64,000 nt of DNA from Paracoccus sanguinis (GCF_900106665.1 NZ_FNNA01000001.1:186001-250000), one strand, 5' to 3'; positions 27,205 through 36,871 are shown, counted from the stretch's first letter. Made by a program: numbers and translations. The notes: a model not told the origin generated them from the letters alone.

Positions 27205-27525
27205 GTTCGGGGCAACCCGGACTATGGACATAAACGCGCAGGTAATAAGCGGATCGGACCCGGGGGCGGTACCCGGCGGCTCCACCATCCATCCCTCGTT
27301 GGGGGCGAATGGGGCCGAAACAGGATCGACGAACGTCTAAAGCTGTTTGCTTTGTCTCGGTGAGGTACCACCGTTATCGGTCCGAAAAGTACAGTTGCCA
27401 ACGACAACCGTGCTCCGGTGGCTCTGGCTGCGTAAGCAGTTCGAGTTATCGAAACCTAAGTCCTTGCGCTTAGCCGCGTAAGGCGGGGCCCCCAGGCGCC
27501 TGGCAACAGAAGCCTGGGACTTTCT
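27205..27525 (+). ncRNA. ssrA: tmRNA, circularly permuted two-piece form
   Basis: Rescues stalled ribosomes with SmpB by trans-translation. The gene has the permuted alphaproteobacterial order. The 3' acceptor piece comes first and ends in GGCTCCACCA at 27287. After a 13-base linker the 5' part begins GGGGGC at 27301, which pairs with GCTCC of the acceptor. The conserved GGATCGACG follows. The tag frame at 27397-27435 reads ANDNRAPVALAA then TAA. Stem-loops follow (CCCAGGC and GCCTGGG). The outer limits are estimates: the left from the promoter, the right from the last hairpin. Confidence 0.93.
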
Positions 27526-27608
27526 TCCCCCTATCCCCAGACCCGTCCGGGCTTCCGCTCGTCCCCCCGCTGTGGCACCAACGCGCCACATCGCAAGGCG
27601 GGCCCTTC

Positions 27609-28283
27609 ATGCTGACCATCCATCACCTGAACGAAAGCCGCTCGCAGCGGGTCATCTGGCTCGCCGAGGAACTGGGCCTGCCCTACGAGCTGGTCCGCCA
27701 CCAGCGCGCCCCAAGGACGATGCTCGCCCCCGCCTCGCTCAAGGCGCTGCACCCGCTGGGCAAGGCGCCGCTGGTCGCGCACCGGGGCCGGGTGCTGGCC
27801 GAGACCGGGGCGATCGTCGCGGCGCTCGCCCGCGGCTCGGCGCTGCTGCCCGACGAGGGCACGGACGAGGGCGACGCGGTGCGCTATTGGCTGCATTATG
27901 CCGAGGGGTCGGCCATGCCGCCGCTGGTGATGCGGCTGGTGCTGGGGCGCATCCCCGCCTCGGTGCCGTGGCCGCTGCGCCCTGTGGCGCGGGCCATCAC
28001 GGGCGGGGTCGAGACGGCCTATCTCGGCCCCGAGATGACCCGCCAGCTCGACTGGTGGGAGGCAAGCCTGACCGGCGACAGCTGGTTCGCCGCCGGCCGC
28101 TTCACCGCCGCCGACGTGATGATGAGCTTTCCGGTCGAGATGGCGGCCCTGCGCGGCGGGCTGGCCGACCGCCCGGCGACGCGCGGCTGGCTGGACCGCA
28201 TCCACGCCCGCCCGGCCTACCAGCGCGCGCTGGTGGCGGGGGGCCCCTACTCCGGCGCCGGCACGGGCGAGAGGACCGCATGA
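27609..28283 (+). CDS. Glutathione S-transferase family protein
   Basis: A 224-residue GST. The thioredoxin-like N-terminal domain is [20 protein letters not shown] with the glutathione segment [20 protein letters not shown], then an all-helical C-terminal domain with the N-capping motif [12 protein letters not shown]. Ser in ESRSQR is the likely glutathione-activating residue (beta/bacterial class). Its stop overlaps the proA start (ATGATGA), so the two are coupled, although no functional link is known. Confidence 0.88.
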   Translation: MLTIHHLNESRSQRVIWLAEELGLPYELVRHQRAPRTMLAPASLKALHPLGKAPLVAHRGRVLAETGAIVAALARGSALLPDEGTDEGDAVRYWLHYAEGSAMPPLVMRLVLGRIPASVPWPLRPVARAITGGVETAYLGPEMTRQLDWWEASLTGDSWFAAGRFTAADVMMSFPVEMAALRGGLADRPATRGWLDRIHARPAYQRALVAGGPYSGAGTGERTA

Positions 28284-29560
28284 TGACGACCGAGACGCTT
28301 GAAACCGAGTCCCCCGACGCCCTGATCGCTCGCATGGGCGCCGCCGCGCGCGAGGCTGCGGCCGAGCTGGCCGTCGCCACCCCCGCGCAGAAGGCCGCCG
28401 CCCTGACCGGGGCCGCCGCGGCGATCCTGTCGGCGCAGGACGCCATCCTCGAAGCCAACGCCCGCGACCTCGCCCATGCCGAGGACAAGGGCCTCGCGCC
28501 CGCCATGATCGACCGGCTGCGGCTCGATCCGACGCGGATCGCGGGCATCGCCGAGGGGTTGCGCGCGGTCGCGGCCCAGCCCGATCCGGTCGGGCGGGTG
28601 CTCGCCGAATGGAACCGGCCGAACGGGCTGCACATCCAGCGCGTGGCGACGCCGCTGGGGGTGCTGGGGGTGATCTACGAAAGCCGCCCGAACGTCACCG
28701 CCGACGCAGGCGCGCTGGCGCTCAAGTCCGGCAACGCGGTGATCCTGCGCGGCGGGACGGATTCGCTGCAGTCCTCGGCGGCGATCCTCGCGGCGATGGC
28801 CGAGGGGCTGCGCGCCGCGGGCCTGCCCGGGACGGCGATCCAGATGGTGCCGACCCGCGACCGCGCCGCGGTGACGGCGATGCTGCGCGCCCAGGGGCTG
28901 ATCGACGTCATCATCCCGCGCGGTGGCAAGGCGCTGGTCAGCCTCGTCCAGACCGAGGCGCGGGTGCCGGTCTTCGCCCATCTCGAGGGCATCTGCCACG
29001 TCTACGCCGACGCCGACGCCGATCTCGACAAGGCGCGCCGGGTGGTGCTGAACGCCAAGACCCGCCGCACCGGCATCTGCGGCGCGGCCGAATGCCTGCT
29101 GATCGACCGCGGCTTCTTCGCCCGCCACGGCGACGTGCTGATCCGCGACCTGCTGGAGGCGGGCGTCGAGGTCCGCGCCGAGGGCGAGCTGGCCCAGATC
29201 CCCGGCACCACGCCGGCCGCGCCCGACGATTTCGGCCGCGAGTTCCTGGACATGATCATCGCCGCCCGGCTGGTCGACGGCGTGGAGGGCGCCATCGCCC
29301 ATATCCGCCGCTACGGCAGCCAGCACACCGAGAGCATCCTGACCGAGAACGACGCGACCGCGGCGCAGTTCTTCCAGCGCCTCGACAGCGCGATCCTGAT
29401 GCGCAACGCCTCGACCCAGTTCGCCGACGGGGGCGAGTTCGGCATGGGCGCCGAAATCGGCATCGCCACCGGCAAGATGCACGCCCGCGGCCCGGTCGGG
29501 GCCGAGCAGCTCACGAGCTTCAAGTATCTCGTGACCGGCGACGGGACGGTGCGGGGGTAA
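28280..29560 (+). CDS. proA: Gamma-glutamyl phosphate reductase
   Basis: NADPH-dependent reduction of gamma-glutamyl phosphate to glutamate semialdehyde in proline synthesis. The 426-residue protein has the ALDH fold: [19 protein letters not shown], then [12 protein letters not shown] and the catalytic Cys in [14 protein letters not shown]. Near the end is [19 protein letters not shown]. The start is ATG 28280, overlapping the GST stop, with AGAGGA upstream; a second ATG follows at once. The usual partner proB is not adjacent. It converges on chpT with six bases between stops. Confidence 0.97.
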   Translation: MMTTETLETESPDALIARMGAAAREAAAELAVATPAQKAAALTGAAAAILSAQDAILEANARDLAHAEDKGLAPAMIDRLRLDPTRIAGIAEGLRAVAAQPDPVGRVLAEWNRPNGLHIQRVATPLGVLGVIYESRPNVTADAGALALKSGNAVILRGGTDSLQSSAAILAAMAEGLRAAGLPGTAIQMVPTRDRAAVTAMLRAQGLIDVIIPRGGKALVSLVQTEARVPVFAHLEGICHVYADADADLDKARRVVLNAKTRRTGICGAAECLLIDRGFFARHGDVLIRDLLEAGVEVRAEGELAQIPGTTPAAPDDFGREFLDMIIAARLVDGVEGAIAHIRRYGSQHTESILTENDATAAQFFQRLDSAILMRNASTQFADGGEFGMGAEIGIATGKMHARGPVGAEQLTSFKYLVTGDGTVRG

Positions 29561-29566
29561 GCCGGG

Positions 29567-30220
29567 TCAGAAGCTGATCTCGGCGCCGGTCTCGTCCACC
29601 TCCCACGTCACGGGACGGGCGAGTTGCGCCGCCATCCGGCCGAGTAGCGGGAAATGCACCGCCGCCGCCGGGGGCATCGGCTGCATCGGCGCGGCGTCCC
29701 CGTCGAGCCAGCGCCACAGGTCGCGGTCGATGCGCATCCGCGTCGCCTCGCCCACCACCCGCCAGCCCGGCGCCGTGCGGCAGATCAGCACCCGCCCGCC
29801 CCAGGGCATGGCGCTGTCGAGGCAGAGGAACGACAGCAGCAGCATCCGCGCCTCGGGCCGGGCGAGGTCCCCCTGCCCGTTCAGCTCGACCGTGAGCCGC
29901 GTGCCCTCGGTCACGTCGCCGAGCAGCTGGGCGATCTCGGGCAGCGCCACCCGCGCATCGGCGGGCGCATGGCCGAAGGCGCTGCGGAAGAACCGCAGCC
30001 GCGCCCGCGCCGCCCGCACGCTTTCGGTGATGAGGCTCAGCTCGGGCGATCGGGCGAGCCCCGACTGGTCGCCCGACATCTCGAGCAGTTCCACCCCGTT
30101 GCCGATCGCGCCCAAGGGCGACACGAGGTCGTGGCAGAGCCGGGCGGCGACGAGGCTGGCGAGGTCGGCGTCGGGGACGGTGGCCGCGGTCGCCGCGTTG
30201 ATGATTGTCGGCGCGGTCAT
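29567..30220 (-). CDS. chpT: Histidine phosphotransferase ChpT
   Basis: Relays phosphate from the CckA kinase to CtrA (and CpdR) in the alphaproteobacterial developmental phosphorelay. The 217-residue product has the dimerisation helix with phospho-accepting H30 in ARLCHDLVSPLGAIGNGVEL. A degenerate ATPase-like domain follows, with no ATP-binding motifs, as usual for ChpT. Divergent from the DUF3553 gene, with 39 bases between starts. In Rhodobacteraceae this relay governs flagella, gene-transfer agent and related functions; no target is visible here. Confidence 0.93.
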   Translation of the reverse strand: MTAPTIINAATAATVPDADLASLVAARLCHDLVSPLGAIGNGVELLEMSGDQSGLARSPELSLITESVRAARARLRFFRSAFGHAPADARVALPEIAQLLGDVTEGTRLTVELNGQGDLARPEARMLLLSFLCLDSAMPWGGRVLICRTAPGWRVVGEATRMRIDRDLWRWLDGDAAPMQPMPPAAAVHFPLLGRMAAQLARPVTWEVDETGAEISF

Positions 30221-30259
30221 CGTCCGCTAGCCTCTCGGCCCGACGACAAAGGAGCGCCG

Positions 30260-30457
30260 ATGGTCAACGACATCCTCGAGCCCGGAATGCTGGTGCGCCA
30301 TCCAGGCGCGCCCGAGTGGGGGGTGGGACAGGTCCAGTCGCGGATCGGAGATCGGGTGACGGTCAATTTTCCTGAGGCAGGCAAACAGGTTCTGGACGGT
30401 CGGCGGGTGGTGCTGGAATTGGTCATCATTTCAACAGTTACGGATCAATCACGTTAA
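30260..30457 (+). CDS. DUF3553 family small protein
   Basis: A 65-residue protein with the DUF3553 pattern EPGMLVRHPGAPEWGVGQVQ and RVTVNFPEAGKQ, a small beta-barrel resembling CarD/TRCF RNA-polymerase-interacting or UvrD C-terminal Tudor-like domains. It stands alone, with AAAGGAGCG before the ATG. Function unknown; an interaction with nucleic-acid enzymes is only inferred from fold resemblance. Confidence 0.85.
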   Translation: MVNDILEPGMLVRHPGAPEWGVGQVQSRIGDRVTVNFPEAGKQVLDGRRVVLELVIISTVTDQSR

Positions 30458-30560
30458 TGTGGACGTGCAACCCTAAGGTGTGTCAAGCGGAAATCCGCCG
30501 ATCCCCCACGTTGGTCCGGCGGGTTGCCGCGCAACCACAACGGGCAGCTGCGGGGCGCGC

Positions 30561-31346
30561 GTGGTGACCCGGGCGCCGAATTGGCTCGAAACGCGGCTTG
30601 CGACCAGCGAGGCCGACCTGCGCGGGGCGCAGCGCCTGCGCTACCGCGTGTTCGTCGAGGAGCTGGGCGGCGACGGGCCGCTGGTCGATCACGCCGCGCG
30701 GCTCGAGCGGGATGACTTCGATCCGGTCGTCGATCACCTGATCCTCGTCGACACCCGCCGCGACCCGGCCGAGGGCGATCACGTCGTCGGCGTCTACCGC
30801 CTGCTGCGCGGCGAGGTGGCGGAGGGCTTCGGCCGCTTCTACTGCGACGAGGAATACGATCTGGCCCCGCTGCGCGCCTCGGGGCGGCGGCTGGTCGAGC
30901 TGGGGCGGTCCTGCGTGGCCGACGAGTTCCGCGGCGGGATCGGGATGTTCCTGCTGTGGAACGCGCTGGCCGACTATGTGCTCGGGCACGGGATCGAGAT
31001 CCTGTTCGGGGTGGCGAGCTTTCACGGCACCGACGTCGAGGCGCTCGCCCCGGCGCTGGCGTGGCTGCATCACCACCACCTCGCCCCGCCCGAGCTGCGG
31101 GCCACGGCGCGGCCGCCGAACGCCACGCGGATGGACCTGATCCCCGCGGAGGGGCTGGACCGGAAGGCGGCGATGACGGCGATGCCGGCGCTGATCAAGG
31201 CCTATCTGCGGCTCGGCGGCGTCGTCGGCGAGGGCGCGTGGATCGACCATGCGTTCAACACCACCGACGTGTTCCTGCTGATGGACACCGCCGCCATGTC
31301 GGACCGGCACCGCAGCTTCTATCAGGACCGCCGGCGCGAGGAATGA
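30561..31346 (+). CDS. olsB: Ornithine N-alpha-acyltransferase OlsB
   Basis: Transfers a 3-hydroxyacyl chain from ACP to ornithine, first step of ornithine lipid synthesis. The 261-residue GNAT-like protein contains LRGAQRLRYRVFVEELGG, DHLILVDTRR, VGVYRLLRGEVAE, ELGRSCVADEFRGGIGMFLL and GVASFHGTD, all typical of OlsB. The start is not certain: GTG 30561 (GTGGTGACC) is used, but GTG 30480 with TAAGG upstream would add 27 unlike residues. The stop overlaps the olsA start (ATGA), the normal operon order. Confidence 0.92.
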   Translation: MVTRAPNWLETRLATSEADLRGAQRLRYRVFVEELGGDGPLVDHAARLERDDFDPVVDHLILVDTRRDPAEGDHVVGVYRLLRGEVAEGFGRFYCDEEYDLAPLRASGRRLVELGRSCVADEFRGGIGMFLLWNALADYVLGHGIEILFGVASFHGTDVEALAPALAWLHHHHLAPPELRATARPPNATRMDLIPAEGLDRKAAMTAMPALIKAYLRLGGVVGEGAWIDHAFNTTDVFLLMDTAAMSDRHRSFYQDRRREE

Positions 31347-32230
31347 GGTCGCCCGAGCGCGCCCCCTCTCCCGCCGCCCCGGCCTCCCGCGCGCAACCGG
31401 CACCCCGCGCCACGGACGCGACATGGCGCGGTGCCGCGCCCCCGCCGCTGCCCCGGCCCGGGCCGCTCGGCTGGGGGCTGGCCGCGGTGCGCCTGGTCGC
31501 GGTGCTGCTGGTGCTGGGCCCGGGCGTCCTGCTGATCCTGCAGCTGCGCGGGATCGAGCGGCTGGTCGCGGGCCCGCGTCGGCCGGTCACCGGGCCGTGG
31601 GTGCAGGGGGTGTGCCGGCTGACGCTATGGTGCCTCGGGATCGGCTGGCGGCGGGTCGGGGCGCCGATGCGCGGCCCCGGCGCAATGGTCGCGAACCACT
31701 CGAGCTGGCTCGACATCCTCGTGCTGAACGCCGCGGCGCCGCTGTTCTTCGTGTCCAAGGCCGAGGTCGCGGGCTGGCCCGGGATCAACATCCTGACCCG
31801 GGTGACGAACACCCATTTCGTCACCCGCGACCCCCGCCTCGCCCGCCAGCAGGCAGCCGAGTTCGCCGCCCGCACCCAGGCCGGGCACCGGCTGCTGTTC
31901 TTCCCCGAGGGCACCTCGACCGACGGGCGGCGGGTGCTGCCGTTCAAGCCGACGCTGTTCCAGGCCTTCCTCGATCCCGACCTGCCGGCGGGGCTGGCGA
32001 TCCAGCCGGTCAGCGCCGCCTATGCGGCACCGCCGGGGCGCGACCCCGCGTTCTACGGCTGGTGGGGGGACATGGCGCTGGGGCCGCATCTGCTGGCCGT
32101 GCTGGCCCAGCCGCGGCAGGGGCACGTGACGGTGACGCTGCACCCGCCGATCCCGGTCGCGGGGCATGACCGCAAGAGCCTCGCCGCGGCCGCCGAGGCG
32201 GCGGTGCGCCGCGCGGCCCCGGCCGCCTAG
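31343..32230 (+). CDS. olsA: Lyso-ornithine lipid O-acyltransferase OlsA (PlsC family)
   Basis: Acylates the hydroxyl of lyso-ornithine lipid; it may also act on lysophosphatidic acid. The 295-residue protein has a Pro/Ala-rich N-terminal stretch, a membrane helix (AAVRLVAVLLVLGPGVLL), then the acyltransferase motifs ANHSSWLDIL (HX4D) and LLFFPEGTSTDGR. Coupling to olsB through an ATGA overlap decides the annotation. The stop overlaps the convergent SLC13 gene by four bases. Confidence 0.92.
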   Translation: MRSPERAPSPAAPASRAQPAPRATDATWRGAAPPPLPRPGPLGWGLAAVRLVAVLLVLGPGVLLILQLRGIERLVAGPRRPVTGPWVQGVCRLTLWCLGIGWRRVGAPMRGPGAMVANHSSWLDILVLNAAAPLFFVSKAEVAGWPGINILTRVTNTHFVTRDPRLARQQAAEFAARTQAGHRLLFFPEGTSTDGRRVLPFKPTLFQAFLDPDLPAGLAIQPVSAAYAAPPGRDPAFYGWWGDMALGPHLLAVLAQPRQGHVTVTLHPPIPVAGHDRKSLAAAAEAAVRRAAPAA

Positions 32231-34005
32231 AGCGGCCAGAGCAGCGGGATCATCAGGCAGGCCACCACGCCGGTCACGATGTCGAGCGGGATGCCGAGCC
32301 GCATGAAGTCGGTGAACTTGTAGCCCCCCGGCCCGTAAACCATCATGTGCGTCTGATAGCCGATCGGGGTCGCAAAGGCGACCGAGGCCGAGAACATCAC
32401 CGCCACCACATAGGCCCGCGGATCGTGGTTGAGCTGCTGGGCCAGCTCGATGGCGATGGGGGTCAGGATCACCGCCACGGCGTTGTTCGAGAGCAGCTCT
32501 GTCAGGATCAGCCCGAGGAAATACACCGTCACCAGCGTCCAGAACGGCGAATGCCCCGCCAGCAGCGGCGAGATCTGGTCCACGATCAGCTTGACCGCGC
32601 CAGTCGAATCGAGCGCCTCGCCGATCGCTAGCATGGCGAAGATCATGGCGAGCAGCCGCGCCTCGACGAAGCCGAAGGCCTCGTCGGGATCGACGCAGCC
32701 GCTGATGAGAATGATCGAGGCGGCGAGGAACGACAGCGCCATGATCGGCGCCACGTCGAAGGCGGCCAGCACCACCACGCCCAGAAGGCAGGCGGTGGCG
32801 ATGGGCGCGTGCTTGCGGCGGAACGGCTTTGTCGTGGGGTGGCTCACGTCCACGAGGTCCATGTCGGCGGCAAGCCGGGCGATGTCCTCGGGCGCGCCCT
32901 CGAGGATCAGCGTGTCGCCGACCCGCACCTCGAGGTCGTCGAGCTGGCGGCCGATGTTCTGGTTCCGGCGATGCGCGGCGATGGCGTAGACGCCGTAGCG
33001 GCGGCGCAGGCGCAGATCGCCCAGCCGGCGGCCGATCATCCGGGCGCCGGGCGAGATCAGCACCTCGACCGTCTCGGTCTGCACCGAGCTGAGCTTGTCG
33101 AGCGCCCGCAGGTCCTTGTTCTGCTGCATCTCGAGCAGGTCGGCCATCTCGGACCGGATCACCACCCGGTCGCCGGGCTCGAGCACCACGTTGGCCATGT
33201 CGCGGCGCAGCGATGCGTCGCCGCGCAGGACGTCGATCACCCGCACCGCCTCGCGCTTGAACATCTTCACCTCGTTGACGTTCATCCCGACGATGCCGCT
33301 GTCGGCGGGAATGGCGACCTCGGTGAAGTATTTCATCTGCGCCCGGTCGGTCAGGAACGACGCCATCGAGCCGCGGTCGGGCAGGAGCCGCCAGCCCACC
33401 AGCGCGATGAACGCCCCCCCGGCGAGCGTTACCGCGATGCCGACCGGGGCGATGTCGAAGATGCCGAACGGCTCCATCCCCTTCGAGCGCACGACCCCGT
33501 CCACGAGCAGGTTCGTCGAGGTGCCGATGAGCGTGATCATCCCCCCCATGACGGTGAAATAGCTCAGCGGCATCAGCAGCTTCGAGGCCGAGATGCCGGC
33601 CCGCTTGGCGACCTGGATGACGATCGGGATCATCACCGCGACCACCGGGGTGTTGTTCATGATCGCCGAGGCGAGGCAGACGAAGACGAACATCGCCGCG
33701 ATCGTGGCGATGGGCCGCTCGCCCGCCCGGGCCGCGACCATGCGGCTGAGCTGGTCGAGCGCCCCGGTCCGAAGCAGGCCGCCCATGATGATGAACATGA
33801 AGGCGATGGTCCAGGGCGCGTTGTTCGACAGCACCTCGGTCGCGTCCTTGAGCGGCACGAGGCCCAGGACGAGCATCAGCGCGGCGGTGCCGAGCGCGAT
33901 GACCTCGGGCGGTTTGTCCTCGCGGATGAAGAGCACGAACATCACGGCGACGATGACCAGCGTGGTGATCGCCGCGGTCTGCCCGCCGAGCGCTATCCCG
34001 AACAT
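32227..34005 (-). CDS. SLC13-family permease with two RCK_C (TrkA-C) domains
   Basis: A 592-residue membrane transporter of the DASS/ArsB-NhaD superfamily. Membrane segments flank a central cytoplasmic insert (residues about 210-385) with two TrkA-C modules, visible as the paired EPGDRVVIRSEMADLLEMQ and RVGDTLILEGAPEDI. Signature repeats are IMNNTPVVAVMIPI in the first half and LLSNNAVAVILTPIA in the second, with GTSTNLL and a second-half counterpart TPIGYQTHMMVYGPGGY. Likely a sodium-coupled anion (sulfate, carboxylate) transporter gated by nucleotide; the substrate is unknown. Confidence 0.88.
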   Translation of the reverse strand: MFGIALGGQTAAITTLVIVAVMFVLFIREDKPPEVIALGTAALMLVLGLVPLKDATEVLSNNAPWTIAFMFIIMGGLLRTGALDQLSRMVAARAGERPIATIAAMFVFVCLASAIMNNTPVVAVMIPIVIQVAKRAGISASKLLMPLSYFTVMGGMITLIGTSTNLLVDGVVRSKGMEPFGIFDIAPVGIAVTLAGGAFIALVGWRLLPDRGSMASFLTDRAQMKYFTEVAIPADSGIVGMNVNEVKMFKREAVRVIDVLRGDASLRRDMANVVLEPGDRVVIRSEMADLLEMQQNKDLRALDKLSSVQTETVEVLISPGARMIGRRLGDLRLRRRYGVYAIAAHRRNQNIGRQLDDLEVRVGDTLILEGAPEDIARLAADMDLVDVSHPTTKPFRRKHAPIATACLLGVVVLAAFDVAPIMALSFLAASIILISGCVDPDEAFGFVEARLLAMIFAMLAIGEALDSTGAVKLIVDQISPLLAGHSPFWTLVTVYFLGLILTELLSNNAVAVILTPIAIELAQQLNHDPRAYVVAVMFSASVAFATPIGYQTHMMVYGPGGYKFTDFMRLGIPLDIVTGVVACLMIPLLWPL

Positions 34006-34150
34006 CGACGCCTCTTGACCTTGGCCCGCGCGCGGGCGGTTCGGCGCAGGGTTGCCTCATGTCGCCGCGGCCCGCAAGCGCGCGGCGCGTGCCCGCGACG
34101 CCGGGTCAGCGCGGCGCGTGGCCGCGGCGCCGCGCGGGGGGGCGGGGCCG

Positions 34151-34178
34151 GGCCGCCTCCGGCGGGGATATTTGGGTC
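34151..34178. repeat. Possible dispersed intergenic element (GCCTCCGGCGGGGATATTTG type)
   Basis: GGCCGCCTCCGGCGGGGATA followed by TTTGGGTC contains a GCCGCC/GGCGG hairpin and a conserved-looking GGATATTTG tail. I recall similar strings being common between genes in Rhodobacteraceae genomes. Only one copy is seen here, so calling it a repeat rests on that recollection. The rest of 34006-34284 shows no gene. Confidence 0.35.
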
Positions 34179-34284
34179 CAGCCCGAGGTGGTGGGTGGTG
34201 TGCTCAGGGGGGCGAGGGCGCCATGCTCGTTCTGGCGGTCGGCGGATCCCCGCGGGGGCAGCCGTGAGCCGGACGGGGCGCGGC

Positions 34285-35100
34285 TCAGGCCGCGGGGGAG
34301 GGGCTCAGGCGTCCGCCCTCGCGCACCGGCTCGACCGACTGCGCGAGGCCGGTGCGGTCGTCGGTGACCACCAGCACGCCCGAGAGCGTGGCCTCGCCCT
34401 CGGCCGGGACGAAGCGGCCCTGCGCCATCCCGGTCAGGAAGCGCCGCATCGGCTCGTCCTTCTGCATCCCGATGATGCTGTCGTAGTCGCCGCACATCCC
34501 GGCGTCGGACTGATAGGCCGTGCCGCGGCCGAGCACCGCGGTGTCGGCGGTCGGCACATGGGTGTGGGTGCCGACGACGAGGCTGGCGCGGCCGTCGCAC
34601 CAGTGCCCCATCGCCATCTTCTCGCTCGTCGCCTCGGCGTGGAAATCCACCACCGCGGCCTGCACCCCGCCGCCGAGGACATGGGTGCGCAGGACCGCAT
34701 CGACGGCGCTGAAGGGGTCATCGAAGGGCCGCTTCATGAACACCTGCCCGAGCGCCTGGGTCACGAGCACCTTGCGCCCGCGCCGGTCGGCGTAGACCCG
34801 CGCCCCGCGGCCCGGTGCCTCGCGCGCGAAGTTCAGCGGCCGCAGGATGCGCGGCTCGCTGTCGATGAAGGCCATCATGTCCTTCTGGTCGAAGGCGTGG
34901 TCGCCCAGCGTCACCACGTCGGCGCCGGCCTCGAGCAACAGTTTCGCATGCGGCGCGGTCAGGCCCATCCCGCCCGAGGCATTCTCGCCGTTCACGATGG
35001 TGAAGTCGGCCCTGAGCCGCGCCTTGAGCGGCTCGAGCCGCTCGGCGATGGCCCGCCGCCCGGCCCGGCCCATGACATCGCCGAGAAACAAGATCCGCAT
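34285..35100 (-). CDS. YmdB-family metallophosphoesterase
   Basis: A 271-residue TIGR00282/YmdB phosphodiesterase, known in Bacillus as a cyclic-nucleotide phosphodiesterase. Metal-site motifs are ILFLGDVMGRAGRRA, IVNGENASGGMGLT, VDFHAEATSEKMAMGH and VVGTHTHVPTADT. At the usual GNH site it reads TLGDHAFDQ, an Asn to Asp change at a metal ligand that should be noted. Start ATG 35100. It is divergent from rarD, with 111 bases between. Confidence 0.9.
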   Translation of the reverse strand: MRILFLGDVMGRAGRRAIAERLEPLKARLRADFTIVNGENASGGMGLTAPHAKLLLEAGADVVTLGDHAFDQKDMMAFIDSEPRILRPLNFAREAPGRGARVYADRRGRKVLVTQALGQVFMKRPFDDPFSAVDAVLRTHVLGGGVQAAVVDFHAEATSEKMAMGHWCDGRASLVVGTHTHVPTADTAVLGRGTAYQSDAGMCGDYDSIIGMQKDEPMRRFLTGMAQGRFVPAEGEATLSGVLVVTDDRTGLAQSVEPVREGGRLSPSPAA

Positions 35101-35211
35101 GGAGGCTCGCTAGCCGGTTCCGCCCCGCTTCTCAAGCCCGCGGGCCGCGGGCGGCGTCGGGGGGCGTCATCCCCGATGGCGCCTGCCGCGGCCGCGGGCT
35201 AGAGAGCGGCC

Positions 35212-36117
35212 ATGCGCGCGCCCGACACCCAGACCGACTCGCCCCGGGGCCTCGCACTCGCCATCGCCACCTATCTCATCTGGGGGTTCCTGCCCCTCTA
35301 CATGCGCGAGATGGCGCATATCCCGGCGACCGAGATCATCGCCCACCGGGTGCTCTGGTCGCTGCCCATCGCGGCGGCGGTGCTGGCGGTCAAGGGCGGG
35401 CTCGGGACGGTCGTCGGCACCCTGCGCCAGCCGCGGCTGGTGCGGATGGCGGCGCTGACGGCGGTGCTGATCTCGGTCAACTGGCTGATCTATGTCTGGG
35501 CGGTGACCCATGACCGGGCGCTGCAGGCGGCGCTCGGCTATTACATCAACCCGCTGTTCTCGATCGCGCTCGGCGCCGCGCTCTTGGGCGAGCGGCTGAC
35601 GCGGGCGCAGCTTGCGGCGATCTCGCTCGCGGTGATCGCGGTGCTGCTGCTCACGTTCTCGGCCGGCGGGCTGCCGCTGGTGGCGATCGGCTTGACGCTG
35701 AGCTGGGGGATCTACGCCTATTGCAAGCGCAGCCTGCCCCTGCCCGCCAACGAGGGGTTCACGGTCGAGGTGCTGATCCTGTCGCTGCCGGTGCTGGCCT
35801 ATGTGCTGTGGCTCGCGGCGCGCGGCGAGGGGCATTTCGGCGCCAACTGGCACGACACGCTGATGCTGATCGGCAGCGGCGCGATCACCGCCGTGCCGCT
35901 GATGCTTTACGCCAACGCCGCCAAGCTGATCCGGCTGTCGACGATCGGGGTGCTGCAGTACATCGCGCCGACGATGGTGTTCCTGACGGCGGTGCTGGTC
36001 TTCCACGAGCCGTTCACCGGCGTCAGCCGCATCGCATTCCCGCTGATCTGGGCGGCGCTCGCCATCTATACCGCGACGCTGATCCGGCGCCGGCGGCGCA
36101 ACGACGGGATGCGCTGA
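35212..36117 (+). CDS. rarD: EamA/DMT-family transporter RarD
   Basis: A 301-residue ten-helix drug/metabolite transporter. RarD-type features are the N-terminal ATYLIWGFLPLYMREMAH, the central VNWLIYVWAVTHDRALQAAL and GYYINPLFSIALGAALLGER, and the second-half IGVLQYIAPTMVFLTAVLVF. Its substrate is not established; homologues give chloramphenicol sensitivity phenotypes. It converges with the SRAP gene with four bases between stops. Confidence 0.92.
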   Translation: MRAPDTQTDSPRGLALAIATYLIWGFLPLYMREMAHIPATEIIAHRVLWSLPIAAAVLAVKGGLGTVVGTLRQPRLVRMAALTAVLISVNWLIYVWAVTHDRALQAALGYYINPLFSIALGAALLGERLTRAQLAAISLAVIAVLLLTFSAGGLPLVAIGLTLSWGIYAYCKRSLPLPANEGFTVEVLILSLPVLAYVLWLAARGEGHFGANWHDTLMLIGSGAITAVPLMLYANAAKLIRLSTIGVLQYIAPTMVFLTAVLVFHEPFTGVSRIAFPLIWAALAIYTATLIRRRRRNDGMR

Positions 36118-36121
36118 CGGC

Positions 36122-36748
36122 TCAGCCCGGCGGATCCACCAGGCGGAGCGCCCCGTCCGGCAGCGGGCGCTGCAGGTGGCGCGCTACGGCCCAGTCGGCA
36201 CCCATCCATGCCTGCCAGTCCGCGGGCGCGGTGAGGATCACCGGCATCGCCTTGGGGTGGACGGCGGCGACCTCGGCGTTCGGGGCGGTGGTGAGGAAGG
36301 CGAAGAGGTCGTCCACCGTCTCGCCGTCCCGGACCTTGCGCAGCGAACGCCAGCCGCGGGTCTCGATTCCGGCAAAGAACGCGGGCCGGTCGTCGGCGAG
36401 GGCGAACCACTGGTTGCCGCGGCCGGCGCCGCAGGGCTCGGCGAAGGCGGTGAGCGGCACGAGGCAGCGGTGCGCGGGGCCGAGCCACCGGCGCCAGTGG
36501 GGCGAGACGGTGTTGCGGATGTTCGTGACGCCGGGATCGCGGGCGGTGCGCAGATACTGCGGCGGTGACGGCATCCCCCAACGGGCGAGCGCCAGCGCCA
36601 GCCCTCCCTCGGCCGCGTGGCGGATGATCGGGGCGCGCTGGTCGGGGTAAAAATCCGCGGGGGCGAGGTTCACGCCGCGGTCGTCGAGCCCGGCGAAGAG
36701 CTGTCGCATCGCCTCTTGCGGGCGGCGGTGGGTGTAGAGGTTGCACAT
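36122..36748 (-). CDS. SRAP-domain protein (YedK/HMCES-like abasic-site shield)
   Basis: A 208-residue SOS-response-associated-peptidase-family protein. It begins MCNLY so that Cys2 becomes N-terminal after Met removal, the residue that crosslinks to abasic sites in single-stranded DNA. Other expected parts are RWGMPSP, TNIRNTVSPHW, RCLVPLTAFAEP (Glu) and the catalytic His in AVHPKAMPVILT. It protects replicating DNA by forming a thiazolidine link. Start ATG 36748. Located between rarD and tRNA-Val(UAC). Confidence 0.93.
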   Translation of the reverse strand: MCNLYTHRRPQEAMRQLFAGLDDRGVNLAPADFYPDQRAPIIRHAAEGGLALALARWGMPSPPQYLRTARDPGVTNIRNTVSPHWRRWLGPAHRCLVPLTAFAEPCGAGRGNQWFALADDRPAFFAGIETRGWRSLRKVRDGETVDDLFAFLTTAPNAEVAAVHPKAMPVILTAPADWQAWMGADWAVARHLQRPLPDGALRLVDPPG

Positions 36749-36786
36749 CCGGCGCGGCCTCCCTGGCCCGGTGGGGGGTGGCGGCA

Positions 36787-36862
<76 letters not shown>

Positions 36863-36871
36863 GCGCCGCCG

